Of a stretch of 64,000 nucleotides of DNA, positions 48,897 through 61,242 are shown piece after piece. The position numbers were made by a program, and so were the translations under genes. The notes under the pieces are model-generated. The model saw only the letters and a list, made by a program, of their open reading frames with translations. It searched no databases and had not been told where the DNA came from. Position 1 is the first letter of the stretch. Every line of letters starts with the position of its first letter. Source of the stretch: Aplysia californica (taxonomy: Eukaryota > Mollusca > Gastropoda > Aplysiida > Aplysiidae); assembly GCF_000002075.1 (NCBI RefSeq), contig NW_004797316.1, positions 556,509-620,508 on the forward strand, in the 5' to 3' direction.

Positions 48897-49724
48897 GACT
48901 AAAGGAGGACAAAAATGTACATAACTTCGCAACCTGTAAAGATATCTTCCTGTTTTTAGCATCAAATCAAAGGTTATTATGTGTATTTTCATATGAAAGA
49001 AACAGAAACAGTTTTGTCTCATAAATCTCTTTAACATGGTACGTAGATTAAGAGCGGGGTCAATTTTCATGTGTCCAAAAAAGGATGATTTTGAAAATAA
49101 GCGATGATATTTCAACATGCTTGCCTGTTAAAAGGGAACCTGGACCCCCCCCCCCCCCACACACACACACACACACACACCCACACACCCCCCTTCCCCA
49201 GTACCCCTTATGACTGATTTTGCTTTTGATCCCAATGTTTTTCACCAGATCCTGGTTTTTTCACTCTGAAATCCTGATTTTTAGATTTCATAGAGTGGCA
49301 GGTCTGCCTTTTTAAAGTTATTTTGATGTTTTACATTTTACGAAAGAACACTTTCGTCTGCAAAATTTTATCTGCTTTTATCGATTGCTCGTAAGCTTAG
49401 CAAGTAAAGTAATACAAGCAAATTTAGTACTGATTTGCACATTTTTTTGTCCTAAAATACGAATCGATGTTGTTCTTGTGGCTAAATCTATATATAGAGA
49501 AATTAGAGCCAGATGATTAGTGGGACAGATGTAATGTCTTTCTTATAGGCACTCGGAATGGTAAATTTAGCCAACTTCTACGACATCATGGTACAGCTCA
49601 AATCTAAAAATAACTCATTTTTGTTGCCATCATGTATGTAATATAGCAACAAAGCAGTTAAATGACTGTTGTTGATTCATTGTATCCCTTCTCTGTACAG
49701 CATTTTTATTTGCTAATTTTTCAG
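48897..49724 (+). other. Leader intron of the gene starting at 49736
   Basis: A C run and AC array at 49146-49184; otherwise no recognised features. Ends in acceptor TTGCTAATTTTTCAG. Confidence 0.5.
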
Positions 49725-49735
49725 TCGATCGAACA

Positions 49736-50222
49736 ATGCCAGCTCGCAGAGGGAGAAAGACAAAAGCTTCAGCCCCAAAAGAGGAGCCCCAGGTAGAAAA
49801 GCAAGAAGAGGATGTTGAGCAGTCCCAAGCGTCCACTGCAGATCAGTCTCAAGAGTCTATTGCTGACCAGTCTCAGGAGTCCTTTGCCGATCAGTCTCAA
49901 GAGTCCTTTGCCGATCAGTCTCAAGACTCTGAGCTTACAGAACAGGAACGTTCTGATCAAAGGACAGAAGATGTAAAGGAGGATATCAAGGATGAACAGC
50001 ATACTGGTGAAGCAGAAATGGAAGGGGATGGAAATGCTGCAGAAACACAGAATGATGAGAATGTTGGGAAGGAGAAATTAGAGGAAGAAGCTGAACCAGC
50101 AATAGATGACCTGATTCCTGTTCCAGAAGGACTGGAATGCATAGGAGAATCTGTGGAAAAGGAAGTGAATGTGCCATACAAACCTCATACATTCTCTGCC
50201 TTTAGTGGATCTTCACTTAAAG
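49736..50222 (+). CDS. Coding exon 1: acidic region with SQ repeats
   Basis: ATG at 49736 follows an acceptor at 49724 by 11 bases, as in the sister gene, where a leader intron also lies just before the start. The exon encodes ADQSQES-type units repeated four times (residues about 38-65), giving at least five SQ dipeptides in about 40 residues, then Glu/Asp-rich sequence and a short ordered stretch VPYKPHTFSAFSGSS. Ends in phase 1 at GTAAGT. Confidence 0.88.
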
Positions 50223-50674
50223 GTAAGTGTATACTCACTTGTTTTGTTTTCAGCTAAAAAGACTTAATCCATCTGTTTTCCTTCTTTCCCATACTGAATC
50301 TCAATACACTCAACCGAAGGCTTTCAACCACCTTCCCTCGCTGAGTTCTAGGGTTGGGTTGTTTTTTAAGTCAGGTCAATTTAAATCAGTTGATTTTTAA
50401 AATTTAAATCAACTTGATAATAAAATAAAAATCAGTGATTTCAATCACTTAAAAAAAAAATATTTTAATTCAGTTTTTACATATTAAACATTCAGAATGC
50501 CTTTCCTTGGTTTTATAAAACAAATATAAGGTTTGGAAGACTAATATCATGGTTAAAAGTCTGCTTTTCCCCCCTGTCACTGTAAAATAATACAGTATTC
50601 AATTTACTTTTTTTTTTCATAATTAATTGAAATTAGCATTAAAACATTTTTTTTTTAGACAAACACTAACACAA

Positions 50675-50705
<31 letters not shown>

Positions 50706-53700
50706 GACTAAGGAAATCTCTAGATTTATTTAAAATTGTAAACCTAATAATTTATTGGATGTCAGATCAAATTAATTGTGACTGAGGAGAATAAAAACAT
50801 TATCAAATAAATCACAAATGATGTAACAAAAATAATAATTCAGAGATTATTGCAAGGAACAAAATGGCAACTGAATGAATTTTGAAAGTAAGTCACTTTC
50901 ATACAATATATTCAGTATTACAATATAACCAACAATTTAGATCATGTTGAAATTACCCATTGAATTGTAAGGGGTTGAAGGTTTTGAAAAGAAACACAAT
51001 AATTTAATACAGTATTCAATTTACTTTTTTTCTCATTTATATAATTGAAATTAGCTTTTTCTTTTTAGACAAAAACAAGCTTGCACACATGCACACACTG
51101 TAATAAAATGCAAGTTTAGGCTATCTTTGCATAATAACGGTAACCCCCCTTCCTTTTAGACTGATATTTCTCTTTTTTTTTATTGTCTGTTGCCATGAAT
51201 AATTCACTGATATACCAGATTAAGGCTTTCTTTTGCAGTCACCTAAACCTAATACACTATGTCTCTTTATAACCCCAAAAGCTTGCCTCCAACTTCTAAA
51301 TAGCGGGAACAAAGGCTTAGTCATTACTGAAAAGAACTTGTTTCGGGAATAGTTCCAAAAAACAAGCAAAAACTAGCACTAAATAGAACGAAACAGATGT
51401 CACTAGTACTGGACGCTCCCAGCATCCGATGGGGAACAGGGTTATTACTGCCGAGCGTCCAATGGGGTTCAAAGAGTTAAATTAATCATTAGTTAAAATA
51501 AATTAATAAGACAATGCATTTTTCACCAAAAAAAACATACTTTTAGCCACTAAAAATTCCGAACTGTATGGACATTTAAAAAAATAAAATTTTTAATCCG
51601 ATTAAAAAATTTTAAAATCACCAACCCTGTTTAGTTCCCAGTAACTTGGTTTTGTGAGCTACAAACTGCCTTTCATAGTTTTTTTGTTTGTGCTTTTAAA
51701 TTGAAGTTGTGCTAGTCAGTGGCTTATGTGCAGGCAGAGTAAGATCTATATATTTTAACGGTTGTTTGGGTTTTGTTTTGTTTTTTAGGGGGGGGGGGTG
51801 TTAACTCTCTTGCTGTAAGGTTGACCAATTTAGCTAATGTTGACATTGGGTAATTACATGTGTGCTGATCAAGTCACCATCTGGTCAGGGTTGGTGATTT
51901 TTATTTTTTTTTAAATAAAAATTTAAAAAATCGATTTTTTGGATTTAAACCAGATTTTTTGTATTTAAATCGGATTTTTTAAATTAAAAAAAAACATTTT
52001 TTAAATGTCGACACAGTTTGGGATTTTTGGTGGCTAAAAGTAAGTCCTTTTAGTGCAAAATGCATTGTCTTTATTTTAACTAATGATTAATTTAAGCAAC
52101 TGCAATTTTAGAAAGCCTTAATCTGCTATATATCTGTGAGTTATGGCTACAGACAAAAAATGAAGAAAATGTCAGTCTAAAAGGAAGGGGGGGGGGGGGG
52201 GGTGGTAATTATGCATAGATAAATTTGCGTTTCATTACAGTGTGTGTGTGTGTGTGCGCGTGCTTGTGTTTGTCTGAAAAGAAAAGGAAAATGCTTATTT
52301 CAATTATGAAAAAAAAGTAAATTGAATACAGTATTATTTTACTACTTACAGTGACAGGGGGGAAAGCAGACTTTTAAGCATGATTATTTTAGTCTACTAA
52401 ACCTTATATCTGTTTCATAAAACCAAGGAAAGGAATTCTGAATGTTTAAATATGTAAAAACAATACATTTTTAAAAAGTGATTTGAATCACTGAGTTTTA
52501 TTTTTATAATCAAGTTGTTTTAAATTTTAAAAATTCAACTGATTTAAATCGACCCAACCCTGGTTTTCAATTATTTATGAAAAAAAAAAGTAAATTGAGC
52601 ACTGTATTATTTTACAGTGACACTGTTTTATAAAACCAGGGAAAGGAATTCTGAATGTTTTAAAAGATGTAAATAAAAACAGAATACATTTTTAAAAAGT
52701 GATTTAAATCACTGAGTTTTATTTTTAAAATAATCAAGTTGATTTAAATTTTAAAAAATCAACCCAACCATGGTTTTCAATTATGAAAAAAATAATAATT
52801 GAGAACTGTATTATTTTACAGTGACAGGGGGGAAAGCAGACTTTTAAGCATGATTATATTAGTCTACTAAACCATATATATTCTGTTTAATAAAACCAAG
52901 GAAAGGAATTCTGAATGTTTTAATATATGTAAAAACTGAATACATTTTTTTGAAAAGTGATTTAAATCAGTGGTCAGTGATTTTTATTTTTAAAATCAAG
53001 TTGATTAAAATTTAAAAAATCAACTGATTTAAATCTACCCAACCCTGGTCACCATTGCACACTAGTTAGGCTACCGGACTCGTAATCGTGGGGTTCTGGG
53101 GTTCGAGCCGCGGGCCCGACGTTGTGTCCATGGGAAAGGCACTTTACACTAATTTTTCCTCACTTCACCCAGGTGAAAATGGGTACCCAACTATAGACAG
53201 TGAAAGATCTTGTCAGTTTGTTAGTGTTTGAGCGCTTAACCAGCTGGTTGCAGTGTATGCTTCCCGGGAAGCTGAGAATGTTTCTTAGTGTTCTATGGTC
53301 TGCTGGGGTAATATATAGTGTTAAAGCGCATAGAGCTTGCTTTCGAGTGAGGAAATGCGCTATACAAAAGCTATTTATTATTTATTTTTAGATGAAAAAT
53401 AGAGACTCAAAAGGGTTTGCTCCCTCCTCCACTGTAGTGCCAAGGATTTTGATTTCTTTCTGCCATATGACTGAAAAGACTGTTGAAATACAGTTACATT
53501 TATGCCACACTGCACTGATGCTTTTCTTCTCAAGTAGCTGCACACATTCATTATGATTTTAAATGTATTTCATAACAGGCTGGGGGGTAGAACTCGAAAA
53601 GTCAGCAAGTTTTTGTCATCAGCTGCAAAGGCGGTGGGTGGGGCTTAGCTTGCTTTCACTTCTTTACCTTCAAATAACAAACAATAAGAACAAAACAGTG

Positions 53701-56700
53701 GTGGTTTTTTCATACTCACGGCGAGCCACAGCATTTTGAGAACCATTCAAACGAGAAGAGTAACCTTTGTACGTCTTATTTCTCTTTGTTCTATGTTAAA
53801 TTCTTTTGGATGCTGGGGACGAGACCGTTTCACCTTCAAACTTCGCTAATTAATTTTCATCTGATGAAAAATTCGCCTCAAAAGTGGTTTGATGTAATGC
53901 TAATAACTCTTAAATCTCTGCGGCACACAAACATGTATACACAGCACTCAACGAGCTCAGAGCTGGATTAGGCCGTGTAGTCGAAAGCAGTAAGCAGACA
54001 GCACGTAGCAAAGGTCCAGTGGGAGCGTAGGTAACTGTGTCACGGGGGGAAAGTGTGTCGTAAACTTTCACCCCATTGTCAGGGCTTTGAGAGCGTGAGC
54101 CCTCCATGCAGTGTTATTTTTTCTAAGTCTTCTACCATTTTACAAGAGGGCTTTCATTAACGAGGGGCCATGAGAACAGGCTCAACCTTTCCTGAGTCCT
54201 AAAGACATTTGATTGGCTGTTAGGTTACTGTAGTTGTAAGCGGTGGCAACAGTGATTGGATAAACTAACATTACTAGCAAGCCACCAAGTTGATCACTCT
54301 TGTGTTCATTGCGTGCAATCATGGGTTTTCATTACCCACCGCCATGGGGGTGGGCCCTTCACTACCCACCGCCACTGATCAGCTGGTCAGTTGGCTGGCG
54401 GGTCCAGGCCTGTAATATTTAAAAAAGCAGTGACTCCAAATTTTTGTTTCGATCATTGTCAATGGAAACAGTTGTTTCATTTTACATCTTTATGGGGAGT
54501 TTTATGTATGGTGCTATACAAAGTACATTTAATCTGTTCCAGAAAAATGGGAGTGGCATATGGAGATATTTCCAATTGACCAGGCTGACATCCGCATGTG
54601 TGTGCTTGAGTCTGTTTCAAAAATTGCTCAGGAAACTTGGATGTATATTGATAAGCAAAATTATGGAATGGGGTGAGTACCCTGTTTGTCCTTTGAAAGT
54701 CGTGAGTTGTTTATGTTTATTATTTAATCATTTGCCAATGGATTTTGTTTTTTCCGGTTTTGTAGTTCACTTATATATTATTATTTAAATGCTTTGTTTT
54801 TGTTCTCTAACAATCCTGGCAAATAGAACAGTTCATATCTTTGAGTGTGACATATTTTTCTTTTTTTTTGGTGTGTTTGTGTTGCTGTCCTTTGAGTAAT
54901 TTTTTTTTGACTGGAGAGACAGGTAAAGATTATATGCTCACACCCACACCACCCTGACCATCGGCACTGCTCAGGGCTCACATGGGTGAGGTAACATCTA
55001 CCCCCTGGCTGTCTTTCCTGTCCCCCTTCTTTGCCCGGCAGCATAGCGCGTACAGTATGTTAGTGCTGATGCAACCAAACTTGGGAGTTTTGTCTCAAAT
55101 CAGGGCTGAGCGGGCAAAGCATTTTCTGTCTTGGGTAAAAAACCTTTGAAGGAATGGAATTTATCTTTCCGTTTCTGGTTTGAGAAGGTTTCCTTTATAG
55201 AGAAATATAATATATCAAGGGGGTGGCGAGGAGATTCTCATATATGACAGGTTTTCGTTAAGGCCTTTGACTTCTGGAAAAAATAATTTTGTCAGTCAGC
55301 GTTTTAACAGAAAGAAGCATTGAAGACAGAAACAAATGTCTTTAATTTAATCTGAATTTATTTTTATTTGTAACATTCCACACAATTATGGGGGTCACTC
55401 TTTCATCATTTACTTTGTTTCATTGGAATGTCAAAGAGGTCTGGATCTTTCAGACATCGTCAATAAAATGTTGGTCTTTAAGACCAGCTTGGTTACATAA
55501 TTTGTCAAAAATGATGAACTTTTGACTTGGATGCTACAAAGGAAAACCATACTGGTGGAATGACCCATGTTTGTGTGTTAAAGTTAAAGCAGACAGATAT
55601 GTTTTGTTTAGTTCATTTGTTGTTTTTAATTTGCCATATATCCTGAAAGCACAACACAGTATTTTGTTGGGCATTGTGATCTAAATGATACTGGGTGCAT
55701 TACTGTGAGTTTGCCTAATTTTACAAAATATTGTCTTTTCTCACGATTTTATCTGGTATGAGGTTGGGTTTTTTTGTGTGTGTTTTGTTTTGTTTTTTAA
55801 AGAAAGTTGGAGCCTTTTTGCTGCTGATGAATATTCAATTGTGGGACAGTTGGCTTTATTTTATTTCCGACTGCTGAGTAGATAAAACATTTTTTCCTCA
55901 GGTCTTTCAATCTATGTTTGAAAAACTGCAACGACTCGATGACTGTAATGTCCAAACTGCTTCATGCCCCCATGTATTACCGATATGTCACAGTGAAGTT
56001 TACTCACCGTGGACGGAACGAGCAAAAATTGGAAATGCTGAAAAACACCCAAAATTCTGAGGAAGATTCTGAGGCTTCAGAGCAGATTCCTTTCACTGAA
56101 GTTTTGGAGACAGGTTAGTTATCTTCTAAGGCTTTCTATTAAAGTGTCACGACGCAGTGGAATCAGGCTCTCATCAGTTTTTTCGGCATATTGAGTTATT
56201 GGTATCATCTTAATGATTGTTCATTTCCCTTGCTTTTGAAGAAAAAAAATACCTGTTTATCTTGAATAGAAGTCGAGATATTTACTGTATCAGGTGAGGT
56301 CGCCTGGTTTCAGAAGTAAAATTAGTGAGAAAATGACTGCAAAAATTTGGTGACTTGTCCTTGGAAACTGCACATTTTTCTTCTTTTTAAATTTTTTAAA
56401 TTGTAATCAATGTTTTTCCTTAAAATCCACACATAAAAGGGTTTTTGAATGGACATACAAGGTGTTGAGCAAAAAATCAAAACTTCGAGAGAAAAAAATG
56501 TCCAAACTGGCTGAAAATGCAGATTTTCGGATTTCATTATTTTGGTGAGCCCCTGATTTCACCACTCTGCATCATAATTGGTCTAAGTTTATCTCTGCAT
56601 ACTGTCTTGTGTAGCATCATGATTGTTCTGTGTTAGTATTTTATCTTAAAATTAGACATCTGTTGTACTTTATATTTTTGTTATAATTTCTAGATTTCTT

Positions 56701-59543
56701 TATATCCCTCAACCTGATTCTAGTTCCTAGTTTTTTAAAAATGCAGAAATTTGTTGAACGGGTACATGGACATCAGATAGATGGATGTAAGCTTCTATTT
56801 TTGACAAATTAATTTTTTATGAGTTTGAAAATGTGCCATATTAGACTTTTGAGGAATGAAAAACTTTTTGTGCCATATAAAGCACCCATCGCTTGAAATA
56901 TATTAGCAGTGTACTAGGTGATTGAAATGACAGTAATAGAACTATTTATTGTTGATTCAAAAAGCAGCACTGTTGGAGAATATATTATATTACATACAGG
57001 TCAGAAGTTCAGCCCTTCAAGCAAGCAACGAAGCTGTTAGCATCACATTTGTTTGTTGGTTGTTGGGTTTTTTTTGGCATATATATGCTGCTGTTAGTGG
57101 TTCATTCTGTGCAATTGTATTCATGCAAACTGGTCTGTGGAGCACTAGTTCTTGGCTCATGTGGATTTGATGGTTGAGTCAGAGATAGTTGGCCTGTTCC
57201 TGCAGTTTTTGCTTCCACAAGGGATGTTGCAATGCTACTTTGAAATACTGACAATTTCATAGACTTGTGATAAAGCAGTCCGCAATGACAAGGACAGCAA
57301 TGTTCAGACAGAAAAAAGAGATAACATGTACCATCTCCTCGTTTTGAGATGATACTTGTAGAAAGAAGCAAGTCCATCCAAGAGGTCAATGTCACCTTTG
57401 TCACAGTTGTACTGGGTAGTAAATTAAGGACTTTGATCTTCTTTCTTTTTTTTAAAAAAGTTGTTGGCGTCCCAAAAAGTTGAAATATGATCAGTAGGCT
57501 TGTAGTTGGGCTACATTATGGTTCTGGTTCTAGGGAGATTTAGACCATAAGAGAGAACAAATTCAATGATTGATCATTTCAAACAGGGTAATCAAACTTA
57601 TATCATGTACACTGAAATAGCAGCTTTATTAAATCGATTAATGGCAATAGCTTAAATTTTACACAAATGTTTCCCTAGAGAAACTAATTATGGCACATGC
57701 CTTTTTCAACTGGCCCAGGGGCTAGAATAGTCACAATATATACTTTCTGCTTTCGTATAAATTGTTAACTCTATTATATGTATGCTTTGTGACCAAGCAA
57801 TAACTTTCTGGGACTCACCTGAGAGATGTGATGGTTCAAGAACCAATAGCACCAAGTCTAGTAAAAATGGAAGGTGCATCTAAAAAGTTAAAACAGAATT
57901 TGTAATGGGTCTATTTCTAAAGAATAATTTCTAGTCTAGTCTAAAAGAAAACAAGGAATACTGATCTATCATGGCTAACTGGTATTACATGCTGTTTTCT
58001 GAAATTTATGTGCCAATAGCTCCAGAGGGATGTTGTGTGTGTGTGCGCACAATCATGTCATATTTCGGCTTCACATTTAATTTTGTATAATTCGGTATCC
58101 TCGATGAAAGGTTTTTCTTAAACTTTTAAGTGGATGTTTATATTTTCCTCAGCTACTGTCTTATTGGATTATGTGCACTCTCCTACATTCCAAAGGATCA
58201 AAGGTAAGTTACACATTTTCCATTATTTTATTTTCAATTTCCAGGTCCATACCTCTCTCAACACGTTTTGCCAGTGATTTAAATGTAACAGCCCTCGTTG
58301 CTTTTTCTGTCTTGATTTGAGTGGAAAAGCAGTCGTATTTAGTGATTTGTCATTTGTATCCTCAGATACACCAGGTAGGTCTTCATAAAGATGACTGCGC
58401 TCAGTTGAAATTTTTCCTGTGATATTTGTTCAGGGAGTTTTGTACCTTCAGGGTGATGATACCCTTTTTAAAATACTGAAGACATGGGAATTATCCCTAC
58501 CAAGAGGTCTCATAAAGAAAATATCATCCTTGTGTGCTGGTGCAAATAAGAGATGAACAGGGGTTTTGCCCAGATGTTTTTCATTGTGTAATGATGATGA
58601 TGATGATTGCCTTGATGCATCAACCCTGCAATATGACATGCAGTCACAAATGCCCCCTTTTCTGCTTGACCCACCCCCCAACCACACTATCAATTTATAT
58701 TAATTTCAGGGAAGGAGAAGAAACGGTCTCTGTATGTGAAATATTTGCCTGAAGGCACTTCAAAAGAGCTGCTCAAAGTGCTCTTTCCTGTTGCTAATAA
58801 TTTGGACATCCTAACGACTGGAAATGGTCGTAGGTGAGTAAAGGCGGCTGTGAAAGGGCACAGTGTGTCGGTGAAAGATCCGCCCTGTTACCCTGGGAAT
58901 CTGACCCACTGAATGCCGACCACCAAGGCTCACCTCAACGACCTTTACGTGGAAAGCATCTGACATGAGTATTGTATGATTTCTTAACCTTGGTATATTT
59001 TGCTTTACTGTGTGAGTACCTGGAGGGACCTTCAGGTATAATAATTGTTGTGGAGTTTTTAAACACCTTTTTGTCCTGTGTCAACACTTCTTGCTCCCAC
59101 TGTTGCTGTTGTTATGAGATGTAATAGTGCCTGATAAGTGGCTTACAAACATTTGAGTCCTACTTGAGTTTGACTGCAGAGGATTTGAAGCAAAAAATTC
59201 TGTGCTGATGTAGATATGCATCAATGAAACGAATCCATGGAAAAGAATTTTTTTGCATAAAATGAACATTTAACATGAACTGGATAGACAAGATTGAGGA
59301 TCTGAGTGCTAACATTGGCACACATTGCTGGGAGATTTGTAATTAAGAGTTTCTTTTCTTCTTATCTTAATTGATATGTAAGCAGTGAGGTTTGGCTTGA
59401 CGAGTATTGAAAGCTTTCCCTAAAATCCCCCAGGTACGGTGATTTGAATGTAGCGTCTGCGGGTAACATCAAGGGCTTGTGCAGCACCTACGTTACCATT
59501 GAGATCAACGGATGCAAAACTGTGGCACTTGACTGGAAGGAAG
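49736..59543 (+). CDS. RRM-like nuclear protein, sister of the 23329-36516 gene (3' part not seen)
   Basis: Coding exons 49736-50222, 54543-54672, 55902-56113, 58153-58203, 58710-58833 and 59434-59543 join in one frame (phases 1,2,1,1,2, leaving phase 1), about 371 residues so far. Domains: a basic start MPARRGRKTK, an acidic region with SQ repeats (about 20-160), and an RRM-like core (163-371) with RSLYVKYLPEGTSKELLKVL and TYVTIEINGCKTVAL. The order, splice phases and several sequence patches follow the minus-strand gene. No further exon was recognised between 59543 and 64000, where transposons dominate. The function is unknown; a nuclear RNA-binding role is inferred from the RRM-like fold. 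Confidence 0.8.
50349..51629. mobile_element. hAT-like MITE, copy 1 (in intron)
   Basis: Starts TAGGGTTGGGT and ends CACCAACCCTG, flanked by imperfect 8-bp repeats (CTGAGTTC 50341-50348, TTTAGTTC 51630-51637, six of eight matching). The interior is A/T-rich with GATTTAAATC-type palindromes and no protein. Eight-base duplication and CAGGG ends suit hAT. Confidence 0.65.
51881..53047. mobile_element. hAT-like MITE, copy 2, inverted
   Basis: The reverse complement follows copy 1 closely along its length (for example CTTCCTTTTAGACTGA, the G run and TG array at 52188-52262, GATTAAGGCTTTCT). GTCACCAT lies at 51873-51880 and 53048-53055, a perfect 8-bp duplication. Its right end contains three tandem copies of a 200- to 250-bp unit ending AAATCNACCCAACC. 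Confidence 0.8.
53060..53385 (+). repeat. tRNA-derived SINE with conserved central domain, second copy
   Basis: Matches 38890-39220: ACTAGTTAGGCTACCGGACT, GGGGTTCGAGCCGCGGGC, GTTGTGTCCATGGGAAAGGC, CTTCACCCAGGTGAAAATGG and GCGCTATACAAAAGC, then an ATTTATT tail. Starts beside the hAT-like element end. Confidence 0.88.
53386..54542 (+). other. Intron sequence, nothing recognised
   Basis: CATTACCCACCGCCA repeats twice near 54330-54375; otherwise plain. Confidence 0.5.
54543..54672 (+). CDS. Coding exon 2: first core exon
   Basis: 130 nt, acceptor TCTGTTCCAG, donor GTGAGT, phases 1 to 2. Encodes EIFPIDQADIRMCVLESVSK and WMYIDKQNYGMG. Too short for simple frame calls; supported by phase and by its counterpart at 33916-34039. 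Confidence 0.8.
55902..56113 (+). CDS. Coding exon 3: second core exon
   Basis: 212 nt after TTTTTCCTCAG, donor GTTAGT, phases 2 to 1. Encodes VMSKLLHAPMYYRYVTVKFT followed by an acidic linker (NSEEDSEASEQIPF) absent from the sister exon. Confidence 0.85.
56114..58152 (+). other. Intron sequence, nothing recognised
   Basis: No coding or repeat family recognised; short frames at 56949-57170 and 57102-57404 look like noise. Confidence 0.5.
58153..58203 (+). CDS. Coding exon 4: 51-nt core exon
   Basis: Encodes ATVLLDYVHSPTFQRIKG between TTTTCCTCAG and GTAAGT, phase 1 at both ends. In the sister gene this stretch is fused to the next exon. Confidence 0.75.
58710..58833 (+). CDS. Coding exon 5: RRM-like core
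   Basis: 124 nt, acceptor TTAATTTCAG, donor GTGAGT, phases 1 to 2. Encodes KKRSLYVKYLPEGTSKELLK: the LYVKYLP patch sits at the RNP2 position and is followed by the first helix. Confidence 0.85.
59434..59543 (+). CDS. Coding exon 6: end of the RRM-like core (last exon seen)
   Basis: 110 nt after AAATCCCCCAG, donor GTATGC, phases 2 to 1. Encodes IKGLCSTYVTIEINGCKTVA. The transcript must continue, but the next exon is not identified. Confidence 0.82.
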
Positions 59544-59587
59544 GTATGCTTTCTGGTCTGCTCTGCAAGTTTAGTGGGTAGACTACA

Positions 59588-60110
59588 CTGGCATTTTTAT
59601 GGGTATCTCAAAACATCACCACAACTCTCAGAATTACCCTATTCTAATTATTTTTGACACAGTAAAGTACCCAAAAATGCAAAGTACAAAAGTTCTATAT
59701 TTTAATTTTCATGATGTAAAAAAAAATTGGCATGAATTTGATTTTCAGAAAAAAATTCTAGAGATGTGACAGAATGAAATTCATGACAACAAAAAAATAT
59801 AAGTCCAAAGTGTTCTGTTTTGATTTGAATGCATGTTTGAGTGTGGTGAAAATATAAAAGCTTGGCTTTGCATTGATTCAGACCCATACACTGAATTAGA
59901 TGCACAAAGTTGTGATTTTGTTGTGCTAACACCAGTACTAGTACTAGATCTAGCCCTAAAACTATGACTCGGGCCGTGTTCGGGTATATATCCAGGGTCC
60001 TGAGTATCAGACTCATCATATTCTGAGTCACTAGACCTAGTAAAATTAACAGAAGTATCGGCAACAGAAAAAACATTGCTAGTTCCGGTCAGTCCAACCC
60101 CAATAGGGGT
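59588..60110 (-). mobile_element. Inverted partial copy of the adjacent piggyBac-like element
   Basis: Matches 60510-61152 in reverse orientation, with stretches such as CACCACAACTCTCAGAATTA, ACTCGGGCCGTGTTCGGGTA and CTAGATCTAGCCCTAAAACTA. Together the copies form a 1.5-kb hairpin with a loop of about 400 bp. Confidence 0.75.
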
Positions 60111-60288
60111 TACTGTCCTTCGTGTAATGTTAGTATACACACACGACTGTAGGCGGGCAAGATGAACAAACAACACCAAGCGATTAAATGAGCATGAGTG
60201 CAGTTTCTCACTTTTTGTGTTGATCCCCGGTGTGAGTAACATTAACGGAAAACCCATGGCATAGGGGGCGCTTCCGGCCCGTGATTAA

Positions 60289-61207
60289 CTCACTTCAGAC
60301 GGTTCACACAACAGTTGCGTGACCCCCGCCGCGACGGCTCCCACGAGCCCTGCGTGACCAACTTTGGATTTTTTTTTTTCACTCTACAAATCACGTACGG
60401 ATCGCGGGACCCGCCTCGTACCCTTGTTTGGCCAAGCCTGAGCTACTTAGACTTCGTTTCGTATCTCTGGGACCCATAGTTTTTAAGTTATTGAAGGTGA
60501 AGGGCAGTGACCCCAACTGGGGTTGAACTGACCGGAACTCGCGCTTTGTTTTTTTCTATACAGCTGATAGTAATCCGACAGTCGCGTCGTAGTAACGGTC
60601 GAAGAAGTTGCATGAAAAAGAATCACATAATTTCGCCGTTTTCTATACTTCTGTACGTTTTACTAGTTCTAGTGTCTCAAAATATGATGTGTCTGATAGT
60701 TAGGATCCTGGATATGTACCCGAACACGGCCCGAGTCGTAGTTTTAGGGCTAGATCTAGCACTAGTACTGGTGTTGTTGTTCGCGCAACGAAATCACAAC
60801 GTCGTGCCGTACATCTGTCTCATGTAATTCAGTGCATGGGTCTGAATCAACGCACAGACCAGCTTTTATACTTGCACCAAACATTCACACATGCATACAA
60901 ATCAAGATACAACACTTTGAACTTTTATTTTTGTTGTTGTTGTGAATTTCATCCTACCTGTCATGACTGGAAATTTTTTCGGAAAATCAAATTCATGCCA
61001 ATTTTTTAAAAATCATATAAATTAAAGTATTAGACTTAGACAACTTTAGTTTTTTGTGTTAGATTAAGCTTGAATGTTACTTTACTGTGTCAAAAAATAA
61101 TTACAATAGAAGGGTAATTCTGAGAGTTGTGGTGATTTATTGAAATACTTCGAAAAACGCCAGTCTTCAACGTTTGTGACTGGTGAAAGGGCCCAGTCTG
61201 AAGTGAG
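60289..61207 (+). mobile_element. PiggyBac-like non-autonomous element with TTAA ends
   Basis: CTCACTTCAGAC at the left and GTCTGAAGTGAG at the right are exact inverses, both directly flanked by TTAA (60285-60288 and 61208-61211), the piggyBac target. It is 919 bp without a transposase; the frame 60507-60827 has no recognised domain. Confidence 0.65.
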
Positions 61208-61242
61208 TTAAAAAAAGGGAAAGTACGAAACTGTGACTACCG

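Noticed and set aside
59702-60257. Overlapping 124- and 158-codon minus-strand frames
   Set aside because: They lie within one arm of the piggyBac-like inverted copies and show no transposase or other domain.
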